From Sinorhizobium garamanticum (GTDB lineage Bacteria; Pseudomonadota; Alphaproteobacteria; Rhizobiales; Rhizobiaceae), in assembly GCF_029892065.1 (NCBI RefSeq), contig NZ_CP120373.1, forward strand, positions 558,001 to 622,000: a DNA stretch of 64,000 nucleotides, in the 5' to 3' direction. The notes beneath the pieces are model-generated. The model saw only the letters and a program-made list of their open reading frames with translations, was not told the DNA's origin and did no database searches. This document shows positions 56,773 to 64,000 of this stretch, in pieces (positions within the stretch are counted from its first letter, which is position 1; each line of letters begins with the position of its first letter). Both the position numbers and the translations under genes were made by a program.

Positions 56773-57777
56773 TCAATGCGCGAGACGGCGGCGGGCACGC
56801 TGCCAAAGGATCGGCAGGGCGATGACCGAGATCAGCAGCAGGCCGATGAAGATCGACATAACGATGCCGGGCACGTTCAGGAGGCCGAAGCCGAATGTGA
56901 CCATACCCATGATCAACGCCGCCAGCACGACGCCGGGAATGGTGCCCGAGCCGCCGAGGATGTTGACGCCACCGAGCACCACCATGGTCACCACCTCGAG
57001 TTCCCAGCCGAGCGCGATTGAGGGGCGGGTGGAGCCGAGACGCGAGGTGAGGCAGACGGAGGCGAGCCCTGCCATCAGGCCGGTCAGCAGGAAGAGCATG
57101 AACTTCACCCGCGCGACGCGGACGCCGGAGAACAACGCCGCCGTCTGGTTGTTGCCGATCGCATAGACGGCGCGGCCGAAATTCGTTTTGTGCAAGAGCA
57201 CGCCGTAGACGACTGCGAGCACGACGAACAAGGTGAACTCGAAAGAGAAGACCCACCAGACATAGCCCTGCCCGAACCAGGCGAAGCTTTCGGGATAGCC
57301 GGTAAAGGCCTGGTCGCCGAGGACGATGAAGGAGAGCCCGCGGAAGAGGCTCATCGTACCGATTGTCACCACGATCGACGGCAGGCCGAGGCCGGTGATC
57401 AGTAGCCCGTTGACCATGCCGCAGATGAGCCCGACGCCAAGGCCGATCGCGACAAGCGCCGGGGTATCGACGCCCAATTGCACAGCGTAGCCCATTGCCG
57501 TCGAGGCAAGCGCGATGATCGAGGCGACCGAAAGATCGATCTCGCCGGAGATGATGACGAGCGCCATGGCGAAGGCAATCATCGCCTTCTCAGTGAAATT
57601 GAACGTGGCGTCGGAGAGGTTCCACGGATCGAGGAAATAGGGCGACGCCAGTGAATTGCCGAGAAAGATCGCGACCGCGACGGCAAGCAGCAGACTTTCC
57701 CAGCTCTTCAGGATGCGAGCACCGCGGCCCTGCAGCCGGTCTGGAATGTTGCGGGGAGAAAGGTGGGCGTCCGTCAT
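56773..57777 (-). CDS. rhaQ: Rhamnose ABC transporter permease RhaQ
   Basis: Inner-membrane permease of the CUT2 type. The 334 aa protein has about eight to ten hydrophobic segments and the family EAA-like region [20 protein letters not shown] near ~245. It pairs with RhaP and RhaT. ATG at 57777 overlaps the rhaP stop. Confidence 0.9.
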   Translation of the reverse strand: MTDAHLSPRNIPDRLQGRGARILKSWESLLLAVAVAIFLGNSLASPYFLDPWNLSDATFNFTEKAMIAFAMALVIISGEIDLSVASIIALASTAMGYAVQLGVDTPALVAIGLGVGLICGMVNGLLITGLGLPSIVVTIGTMSLFRGLSFIVLGDQAFTGYPESFAWFGQGYVWWVFSFEFTLFVVLAVVYGVLLHKTNFGRAVYAIGNNQTAALFSGVRVARVKFMLFLLTGLMAGLASVCLTSRLGSTRPSIALGWELEVVTMVVLGGVNILGGSGTIPGVVLAALIMGMVTFGFGLLNVPGIVMSIFIGLLLISVIALPILWQRARRRLAH

Positions 57778-58757
57778 CAGACCGCCTCCGCTTTTCTAAG
57801 AATGACACGGCCCTTGCGCCTCTCGGCACGGGCGTTGACGGCGACCGCGATGACGATGACCGTTCCGGAAATCGCCATCTGCGCGAAGGGCGAGATGTTG
57901 ATGACGGGCAGTGCGTTCTTGATCACGCCAAGGAACAGCGCGCCGAGCACGGCGCCTGCCACCGAGCCGATGCCGCCGGCAATCGAAATGCCGCCGATGA
58001 CGCAGGCCGCGATGATATCGAGCTCGAAGCCCGCGGCGATGTCGACATAGGCGACCGCATAGCGCGACACCCAGAGATAACCGGAAAGGCCGGCGAGCGT
58101 GCCCGAGAGGCAATAGGCGAAGAAGCGCGTGCGGCCGACATCGATGCCCGTATAGACGGCCGCGTGCGGATTGCCGCCGACCGCATAGAAGGCACGACCG
58201 ATCGGGGTCCGACTCATCACCAGGAACATCAGCGCAATCATCAGGAGCGACAGCCACGAGAGCACCGGCACGCCCGCAAAGCCCAAGCGCGGCAGCGCCT
58301 TGAAGGCGTCGCTCATCTCGTGGGCGTTGATCCACTTGCCGTCCGTCAAAAGAAAAATCAGGCCGCGATAGATCGTCAGCGTTCCGAGCGTAACGACGAT
58401 CGGGGGTATGTCGAGTTTCCAGACGAGCGTTCCGTTGATCATGCCTAGCAGGCCGCCGAGCGCCATCGCCGCAAGAATGATCAAGGGAATCGGCAGACCG
58501 GGAAAGGCGGTGTTCAACATGGCCGCGACCATGCCGCTCAGCGCAAGATTGGCGGCCATCGACAGATCGATACAGCGGGTGAGGATCACCGCCATCTGCC
58601 CGAGCGCCAGAATGATCAGAATGGAGGTGTCGTTGTAGACACGGGCAAAGCTTGCCGGAGTTACGAAAGCGGGGAACCGCAATGCGATCAGGGCGACGAG
58701 CGCGATGATGGCGACGACGAGCAGGATTTCGCGATTCTTGAGGAGCTTCGCCATCAT
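57777..58757 (-). CDS. rhaP: Rhamnose ABC transporter permease RhaP
   Basis: Second CUT2-type permease. The 326 aa protein has ~9 hydrophobic segments from ILLVVAIIALVALIALRF (~12-29), the motif AACVIGGISIAGGIGSVAGA near ~255, and a short basic cytoplasmic tail (NARAERRKGRVILRKAEAV). The ATG at 58757, with GTAGGG upstream, overlaps the rhaT stop; a second ATG follows immediately. Confidence 0.9.
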   Translation of the reverse strand: MMAKLLKNREILLVVAIIALVALIALRFPAFVTPASFARVYNDTSILIILALGQMAVILTRCIDLSMAANLALSGMVAAMLNTAFPGLPIPLIILAAMALGGLLGMINGTLVWKLDIPPIVVTLGTLTIYRGLIFLLTDGKWINAHEMSDAFKALPRLGFAGVPVLSWLSLLMIALMFLVMSRTPIGRAFYAVGGNPHAAVYTGIDVGRTRFFAYCLSGTLAGLSGYLWVSRYAVAYVDIAAGFELDIIAACVIGGISIAGGIGSVAGAVLGALFLGVIKNALPVINISPFAQMAISGTVIVIAVAVNARAERRKGRVILRKAEAV

Positions 58758-60265
58758 GCGGCCCTACCGTTCGATTGCGTTTCAATGCCGGCCGCCGCGC
58801 GCACCAGCTTTTCGGCGGTCAGTTCGGCCCGCTCGAAGCGTCCGGCGATCCGCCCTTCGCGCATGACGATCACGCGGTCCGACATGCCCATGATCTCGGG
58901 TATTTCCGAGGATACCATGATGACGCTCAGGCCTTCGGCCGCAAGTTCGCTCATGAAGGCGTGGACGGCCGCCTTGGAGCCGATGTCGATACCCTTGGTG
59001 GGTTCGTCGAGAATGATGACCTTCGGCCTGGTCGCGAGCCATTTGGCGATCACGACCTTCTGCTGGTTGCCGCCGGAGAGCGTGCCGACGTCCTGGTCGA
59101 GAGAGGCGGCACGCAGGTCGAGCCGGGAGGTGTATTCGCGTGCGAGCGCGAATTCATTGGCGAGCTTCAGGAAGCCGGAGCGCGACGTGTGCGACAGCGA
59201 GGGCAAGGTGACATTCTGGAAGATCGGCATACCGATGATCGCGCCCTGCCGGCCGCGCTCCTCCGGCACGTAGACGATGCCGGCGCGGATCGCCTCGGCG
59301 GGGCTCCGGATCACCCGCACCTGTCCGTTGAGCTTGACCGCGCCGGCCGACGGTCGGGTGATGCCGATCAGCGACTGCATGAATTCCGAGCGGCCGGCGC
59401 CGACGAGGCCGTAGAAGCCGAGGATTTCGCCGCGCCTGAGTTCAAAGTTGATGTCCTCGAATTCGGTCGGGTGGCGATAGCCGGAAACGGTCAGCACCGG
59501 CTCGCCGATAGCGACCTCCTTCTTCGGATAGACGGAGCCGACGGCGCGACCGACCATCATCCGCACGAGATCGTCCTGGCTGACGTCAGCAATCAAGCCC
59601 TCGCCCACCATCGCTCCGTCGCGGAAGACGGTGTAGCGGTCGGCGATCCGGAAGATCTCGTCGAACTTGTGGCTGATGAAGAGGATCGCCTTGCCGTCGG
59701 CCTTCAGCCGTTCGATGAGCGCATAGAGCTCATGGATTTCCTTGTGCGAGAGGGCGGCTGTCGGCTCGTCCATGATGACGACGCGCGCCTCGACCGAGAG
59801 CGCACGGGCGATTGCCACCAAATGCTTCTTGGCGATGCCGAGGTCGCGCAGCCGGATCGTAGGATCGAAGTCCGCCCCTGCCCGATGCAGCAGGGCCGCA
59901 GCATCGGCATTGAGTTTCTTCCAGTCGATGAAGCCGAAGCGGTTGCGCGGCGCATGACCAAGGAAGATGTTTTCGGCAACGGAGAGCTCGTCGAAAAGGA
60001 CCGTCTCCTGATGGATCGCGGTGACACCGGCGCGGGCCGCAGCAAGGGCGGTCGGGAATGTCGTTTCCGCGTCGGCGAGCCGGATGACGCCAGCGTCGGG
60101 CTGGTAGATGCCAGTCAGGATCTTGACGAGGGTCGACTTGCCCGCACCGTTCTCCCCGACGAGCGCCGTCACCGACCCGGGATAGAGCGCGAGCGAAACA
60201 TCCGAGAGCGCACGCACGCCGGGAAAGGACTTCGATATGCCCTCGAGCGCGATGGCGGGCTTCAT
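58754..60265 (-). CDS. rhaT: Rhamnose ABC transporter ATP-binding protein RhaT
   Basis: Energises rhamnose uptake. The 503 aa protein is a tandem of two ABC domains: first Walker A VGENGAGKSTLVK (~37), with Walker B VVIMDEPTAAL (~160); second domain with degenerate Walker A GLVGAGRSEF (~280), signature LSGGNQQKVVIAKWLA (~393) and Walker B VIILDEPTKGID. The ATG at 60265 opens KPAIALEGISKSFPG; a GTG at 60304 would add 13 residues. Two large hairpins precede the gene (60393-60512). Confidence 0.93.
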   Translation of the reverse strand: MKPAIALEGISKSFPGVRALSDVSLALYPGSVTALVGENGAGKSTLVKILTGIYQPDAGVIRLADAETTFPTALAAARAGVTAIHQETVLFDELSVAENIFLGHAPRNRFGFIDWKKLNADAAALLHRAGADFDPTIRLRDLGIAKKHLVAIARALSVEARVVIMDEPTAALSHKEIHELYALIERLKADGKAILFISHKFDEIFRIADRYTVFRDGAMVGEGLIADVSQDDLVRMMVGRAVGSVYPKKEVAIGEPVLTVSGYRHPTEFEDINFELRRGEILGFYGLVGAGRSEFMQSLIGITRPSAGAVKLNGQVRVIRSPAEAIRAGIVYVPEERGRQGAIIGMPIFQNVTLPSLSHTSRSGFLKLANEFALAREYTSRLDLRAASLDQDVGTLSGGNQQKVVIAKWLATRPKVIILDEPTKGIDIGSKAAVHAFMSELAAEGLSVIMVSSEIPEIMGMSDRVIVMREGRIAGRFERAELTAEKLVRAAAGIETQSNGRAA

Positions 60266-60392
60266 CCGCGATGTGGTTGTGTCCTGCAACAAGAGAGGGT
60301 CCACCAGTTCAGTCGTTTCAATTGCGCGGCCGTTGTTCGTTCAACCGTCTTCGCCGTGAGGCCCTCGACAATGAGGTTGCCCCTCACCTTAG

Positions 60393-60512
60393 CCCTCTCC
60401 CCGCACGCGGGGAGAGGGGACGAGAGCGCCGTCGCATCGATCCTCCCTCAATGCAGCGAGAGGACGCGAGCGGTCGCCGCGCGTTCCCTTCTCCCCGCCA
60501 GCGGGGAGAAGG
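60393..60512. repeat. Two palindromic repeats between rhaS and rhaT
   Basis: Hairpins CCCTCTCCCCG / CGGGGAGAGGG (60393-60418) and CCTTCTCCCCGC / GCGGGGAGAAGG (60487-60512), a common rhizobial intergenic palindrome type, arranged as a pair in the 292 bp gap. They probably act on the rha mRNA. Confidence 0.65.
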
Positions 60513-60557
60513 TGGCCGGCAGGCCGGATGAGGGGCAAACACCCCTCGCCTGCGCGA

Positions 60558-61547
60558 TCAGAAGATCTTCGCGAACTCTTCGACGTTCGAGGCATCGTAG
60601 ACGAACGGATCGGCCATGGCGCCTTCATTGTTGTCGTCGAGCTTGACCGTGCCCATGCGGCCCATCTTGAGTTCCGCGCCGGGCTTGGCTTCGGCACCAT
60701 TGACGAGGCCATAAGCGATCATCGTCGCCGAGTAGCCGAGGTCGATCGGGTTCCAGATCGCGAAAGATTTCGACGCGCCGGACTTTACGTGGCCCGCCAT
60801 TTCGGAGGGCAGACCGAGGCCGGTGACGTTGATCTGGCCGATCTTGCCCGCGTCCGTAACCGCCTGCGCGGCCGCGACGATGCCGACGGAGGTCGGCGCG
60901 ATGATCGCCTTCAGGTTCGGATAGGACTGAATGAGCCCTTGCGTTTCGCGGTAGGACTTGTCGGCAAGGTCATCACCATAGACCGTGGTGACGACATTGA
61001 TGCCCTTGTAGTTGCCCTGCACCTTCTTCATTTCGGCGATCCAGGTGTTCTGGTTGGTTGCCGTTGCCGAGGCCGAGAGCACCGCGACATCACCACCTTC
61101 GGGCAGATTGTCGGCGGCAAGCTTGATGATCATGTTGCCGATGAGCGGGCTCGAGGACGGATTGAGATGCATCTGGCGGCCTTCCTTGGCGACGCCCGAA
61201 TCCCACGAGATAACCTTGATGCCGCGATCCATAGCCTTCTTGAGAGCCGGCACCAGCGCATCGGTGTCGTTGGCGGAAACGGCGATCGCATCCACCTTCT
61301 GGGCGATCAGCGAATTGATTACCTCGATCTGGCCTTCCGCTGTCGTCGAGGTCGGGCCGGTATAGATGACCTCGACATCGCCGAGTTCCTTGGCGGCTTC
61401 CTGTGCACCCTTGTTGGCAGCTTCGAAGAAGCCGATGCCGAGCGCCTTGACGACGAGCGCGATCTTCTTGTTTTCCGCGTGCGCGGCATTGGCCATGAGC
61501 GCCACCGCAACGGCGGCCGTGACCATCAATGATTTCATAAGCTTCAT
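60558..61547 (-). CDS. rhaS: Rhamnose-binding periplasmic protein RhaS
   Basis: CUT2-family solute-binding protein. The 329 aa preprotein has a signal peptide (MKSLMVTAAVAVALMANAAH, ~4-23) and a type-I periplasmic fold: KKIALVVKALGIGFFEAANK (~27-46), DAIAVSANDTDALVPALKKA, SWDSGVA and the C-terminal TVKLDDNNEGAMADPFVYD. I chose the ATG at 61547 with GGAGGAG upstream; the longer frame to 61628 lacks it. Second gene of the operon. Confidence 0.93.
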   Translation of the reverse strand: MKLMKSLMVTAAVAVALMANAAHAENKKIALVVKALGIGFFEAANKGAQEAAKELGDVEVIYTGPTSTTAEGQIEVINSLIAQKVDAIAVSANDTDALVPALKKAMDRGIKVISWDSGVAKEGRQMHLNPSSSPLIGNMIIKLAADNLPEGGDVAVLSASATATNQNTWIAEMKKVQGNYKGINVVTTVYGDDLADKSYRETQGLIQSYPNLKAIIAPTSVGIVAAAQAVTDAGKIGQINVTGLGLPSEMAGHVKSGASKSFAIWNPIDLGYSATMIAYGLVNGAEAKPGAELKMGRMGTVKLDDNNEGAMADPFVYDASNVEEFAKIF

Positions 61548-61673
61548 GACTTTCTCCTCCCTTTGGGCCGCGCGCATTCGGTATGAATGCATCGGTCCGG
61601 CCCCCAATCTGCGACCTGCCCCGGCCATGCCCGGGATTGTCGCAACGTCCGACTCCCCTCTCCTCCGCCCGCA

Positions 61674-62486
61674 TCAGGCGGACGATGAAGCACTTTCTGC
61701 GTCAACGACAGGCTTCGCGTTGGCGATGACCAAATTGACGCCGGCGCCTTCGAGCATCGCGGCATGCCTGTCCTCGATGCCCGAATCCGTGATCACAGTG
61801 GCGATGCGCTTGAGCCCGCAAAGAATGAGGCTCGAGCGCCTGTGAAATTTCGAAGAATCGACCAGCACGACCAATTCGTCGGCCTGATCGATCAGTTTCT
61901 GTTCGGCCTGGATCAGAAGCGGATCCGCCTCCATCAACCCGAGGGGTCCGAGTCCCTGCGCCCCCATGAACATGCGGCGCGCATAGAAATTGCGCGTCAC
62001 GTCGTTGTCGAAGGGGCTCAATATAATGTTCTGCTCGCGGTAGATCGTGCCTCCCGAAAGCATCACGGTGTTCTTCGAGTGCTTGAGCAGGTGTTCGGCG
62101 ATCGGGAAGGAATTGGTGAAGACCTGCATCCGGCGGTTTGCGAGAAAATGCACCATCTGGAAGGTTGTGGTGCCGCCATTGATGATGATCGGCTCTCCGT
62201 CCGCGCAAAGCGCCACCGCCTCTTTGGCGATCGCCTGCTTCTCGCGGGCATGCAGGCCCTCGTTGACACTGAACGGTCGGCCGGCGAGGCCGACGAATTG
62301 CGGCGGATTGATCGCCTCGGCGCCGCCGCGTACGCGGCGCAGGCGTTTTTGCACGTGAAGAGCGGCGATATCGCGCCGGATCGTCGCCTCGGAACTGTCG
62401 GTCAGCTCGACAAGTTCGGGCACCGTCACGACCGGTTTCTCCTGAACCGCAGACAGGATGACCCTATGTCTTTCTTTTTCGTGCAT
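61674..62486 (-). CDS. rhaR: DeoR-family repressor RhaR
   Basis: Negative regulator of rhamnose use. The 270 aa protein has the DeoR helix-turn-helix (VTVPELVELTDSSEATIRRD, ~20-39, then RRVRGGAEAI) and a C-terminal sugar-phosphate-sensing domain (IIINGGTTTFQMVHFLANRR, ~100-119; FMGAQGLGPLGLMEADPLLI). I chose the ATG at 62486, preceded by GGAGG; two earlier in-frame starts exist. Divergent from rhaD across a 199 bp control region. Confidence 0.92.
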   Translation of the reverse strand: MHEKERHRVILSAVQEKPVVTVPELVELTDSSEATIRRDIAALHVQKRLRRVRGGAEAINPPQFVGLAGRPFSVNEGLHAREKQAIAKEAVALCADGEPIIINGGTTTFQMVHFLANRRMQVFTNSFPIAEHLLKHSKNTVMLSGGTIYREQNIILSPFDNDVTRNFYARRMFMGAQGLGPLGLMEADPLLIQAEQKLIDQADELVVLVDSSKFHRRSSLILCGLKRIATVITDSGIEDRHAAMLEGAGVNLVIANAKPVVDAESASSSA

Positions 62487-62530
62487 TCGCTCCTCCGATG
62501 CCCGCATGCTTCCATCAGTCCCGAGCATTG

Positions 62531-62624
62531 TCAATCAGTATCAATCATATTTTTTCATTGTGCAGCGCAATATGAATGATTTTGATCGTTTTTGATTGAC
62601 ATTCGCGCACCGACCGTGTGATCT
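62531..62624 (+). promoter_or_regulatory. Divergent rhaR/rhaD control region with TCAATCA/TGATTGA repeats
   Basis: TCAATCA occurs at 62531-62537 and 62541-62547 and its inverse TGATTGA at 62593-62599, with an inverted AATCATATT / AATATGAATGAT pair between. A candidate rhaD promoter has TTGACA at 62596-62601, a 17 bp spacer and TGATCT at 62619-62624. The third repeat overlaps the -35 box, which suits repressor (RhaR) binding. Assignment of these repeats to RhaR is inference. Confidence 0.55.
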
Positions 62625-62685
62625 GATGCCAATCATGTCGCCGCGGCCTTACTGCCGCCGGATAGCTTACCGGGAGGAATTCAAC

Positions 62686-64000
62686 ATGCTCGACAAGCAA
62701 CAGGGCGCACGCCTGGCCAATCTCTGGGATGAGGCCAAGGCCGCAGGGATGAGCGAGCCGGAGAAGCTTCTCTACCGCTCGAATCTCCTCGGATCGGATA
62801 AGCGGATCACCAATTACGGCGGTGGCAATACCTCGGCCAAGGTGATGGAAAAAGATCCACTGACGGGCGAAATGGTCGAGGTCCTCTGGGTCAAGGGATC
62901 CGGCGGCGACGTCGGCACCATCAAGCTCGACGGCTTCGCGACCCTTTACATGGACAAGCTCCGCGCCCTGAAGGGCATTTACCGGGGTGTCGAGTTCGAA
63001 GACGAGATGGTCGGCTACCTGCCGCATTGCACGTTCAATCTCAATCCGCGCGCCGCTTCGATCGACACGCCGCTGCACGCCTATGTGCCGAAGCCTCATG
63101 TCGATCACATGCATCCCGATGCGATCATCGCGATCGCCGCCTCCTCGAACAGCAAGGAGCTGACGCAGAAAATTTTCGGCGATGAGATCGGCTGGCTGCC
63201 CTGGAAGCGGCCGGGCTACGAGCTCGGCCTGTGGCTCGAAAAATTCTGCCTCGAAAATCCGAAGGCACGCGGTGTGGTCCTGGAAAGCCACGGTCTCTTC
63301 ACCTGGGGCGACACGGCCAAGGAAGCCTACGAGACGACCATCGAAATCATCAACCGCGCGATCGCCTGGTTCGAGGCAGAGAACACGGCACCGGCCTTCG
63401 GCGGGGCGGTAAAGCCGACGCTGGATAGCGCCGAGCGCGTTGCGATCGCCAAGCGACTGATGCCGGTAATCCGCGGGCTGATCGGCGCGGAGGAGAAAAA
63501 GGTCGGGCACTTCGACGACAGCCAGGCCGTCCTCGATTTCGTGACATCCAAAAATCTCGAACCGCTCGCCGCCCTTGGAACGAGTTGCCCCGACCATTTT
63601 CTTAGAACGAAGATCCGGCCACTGGTCGTCGATTTCGATCCGGCCAATCCTGATATCGACAAGACACTCGCCGGGATTTCCGAGGCGATAGCCGCCTATC
63701 GCGCCGACTATGCCGCCTATTACGAGCGCTGCAAGCGCGCCGACAGCCCGGCGATACGCGACCCGAACGCCGTCGTCTATCTGGTTCCCGGCGTCGGCAT
63801 GATCACCTTCGCCAAGGACAAGGCGACGGCCCGGATCTCCGGCGAATTCTACGTCAATGCGATCAATGTCATGCGCGGCGCCTCCGGCGTGTCGACCTAT
63901 GTCGGCCTGCCCGAGCAGGAAGCCTTCGACATCGAATACTGGCTCTTGGAGGAAGCCAAGCTCCAGCGCATGCCGAAGCCAAAGAGTCTCGCCGGCCACA
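62686..64000 (+). CDS. rhaD: Bifunctional rhamnulose-1-phosphate aldolase / lactaldehyde dehydrogenase RhaD (3' end cut)
   Basis: Cleaves rhamnulose-1-P and oxidises the lactaldehyde product. The visible 438 residues start MLDKQQGARLANLWDEAKAA; a class II aldolase domain occupies ~1-390 with the metal histidines in KPHVDHMHPDAIIAIA (~143) and the third in LESHGLFTWGD (~205). The C-terminal dehydrogenase (SDR) part lies beyond the window. ATG at 62686 with GGGAGG upstream. The long minus-strand frame opposite it is a shadow. rhaI is expected just downstream, outside the window. Confidence 0.92.
   Translation, partial: MLDKQQGARLANLWDEAKAAGMSEPEKLLYRSNLLGSDKRITNYGGGNTSAKVMEKDPLTGEMVEVLWVKGSGGDVGTIKLDGFATLYMDKLRALKGIYRGVEFEDEMVGYLPHCTFNLNPRAASIDTPLHAYVPKPHVDHMHPDAIIAIAASSNSKELTQKIFGDEIGWLPWKRPGYELGLWLEKFCLENPKARGVVLESHGLFTWGDTAKEAYETTIEIINRAIAWFEAENTAPAFGGAVKPTLDSAERVAIAKRLMPVIRGLIGAEEKKVGHFDDSQAVLDFVTSKNLEPLAALGTSCPDHFLRTKIRPLVVDFDPANPDIDKTLAGISEAIAAYRADYAAYYERCKRADSPAIRDPNAVVYLVPGVGMITFAKDKATARISGEFYVNAINVMRGASGVSTYVGLPEQEAFDIEYWLLEEAKLQRMPKPKSLAGH

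Noticed and set aside
58775..60646. 623-codon plus-strand open frame opposite rhaT
   Set aside because: Antisense to the ABC gene; composition is typical of a GC shadow and no domains are visible.
62545..63999. 484-codon minus-strand open frame opposite rhaD
   Set aside because: It is the antisense shadow of rhaD, which has a strong start, ribosome site and metal-binding motifs; the antisense translation is Arg/Asp/Gly-rich and matches no family. Long antisense frames are common in GC-rich rhizobial DNA.

Overview
The window looks like a chromosomal segment of an alphaproteobacterial rhizobium, most like Ensifer/Sinorhizobium. The gene order (icpA-cheS-cheY1-cheA-cheW-cheR-cheB-cheY2-cheD-cheT-fliF, then visN/visR, then the flagellar block) is that of the Sinorhizobium meliloti motility region. 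The adjoining rhaD | rhaRSTPQUK rhamnose locus, the GC-rich codon use and the RIME-type intergenic palindromes agree. Flagellins are short (313-323 aa) and only three are present, so it is probably not S. meliloti itself. Species assignment is inference.

Layout. (1) 1-2.8 kb: 5' part of folD, an orphan WecG/TagA-type glycosyltransferase and a divergent GT2 glycosyltransferase. (2) 2.85-14.3 kb, minus strand: late flagellar genes, read right to left as ftcR(rem)-flgE-flgK-flgL-flaF-flbT-flgD-fliQ-flhA-fliR, then a FliJ-like protein, the rod-binding FlgJ domain, a possible FlgN-like protein and a second FliL-like protein. (3) 14.5-19.7 kb, minus: FliH-like, motB, motC, fliK and a lytic transglycosylase. 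(4) 20.2-26.0 kb: three flagellin genes on the minus strand, with a TPR/O-GlcNAc-transferase-type (GT41) gene divergently placed on the plus strand. (5) 26.2-36.1 kb, minus: a tightly coupled run DUF1217-flgF-fliI-orf-flgB-flgC-fliE-flgG-flgA-flgI-motE-flgH-fliL-fliP. (6) 36.3-41.5 kb, plus: motA-fliM-fliN-fliG-flhB-orf. (7) 41.6-43.1 kb, minus: visN-visR, the LuxR-type master regulators. (8) 43.9-54.4 kb, minus: the chemotaxis operon ending in fliF. (9) 55.0-64.0 kb: L-rhamnose uptake and catabolism, with rhaD cut by the window end.

How it works together. VisN/VisR sit at the top of the regulatory cascade and activate ftcR/rem, whose product drives the structural genes; FlbT and FlaF tune flagellin synthesis and secretion. 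Basal body, hook and filament genes are nearly complete, but no recognisable fliO, fliS or fliD was seen, and FliH, FliJ and FlgN are present only as highly diverged candidates. The motor is the rhizobial fast/slow type (MotA/MotB plus periplasmic MotC and its chaperone MotE). Chemotaxis uses the two-CheY, no-CheZ design, with CheY1/CheS as a phosphate sink. The rhamnose locus has a DeoR-type repressor (RhaR), an ABC importer (RhaSTPQ), mutarotase (RhaU), kinase (RhaK) and the divergent bifunctional aldolase/dehydrogenase (RhaD).

Most of the window is a well known gene set. The parts most worth a second look are the GT41 enzyme facing the flagellin genes, a conserved bipartite element upstream of all three flagellins, RIME-type repeats that supply the stop codons of three neighbouring genes, a globin-coupled chemoreceptor lacking the proximal haem histidine, and an FG-rich N-terminal region in FliN. 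All gene calls rest on reading the translations; no database search was possible.
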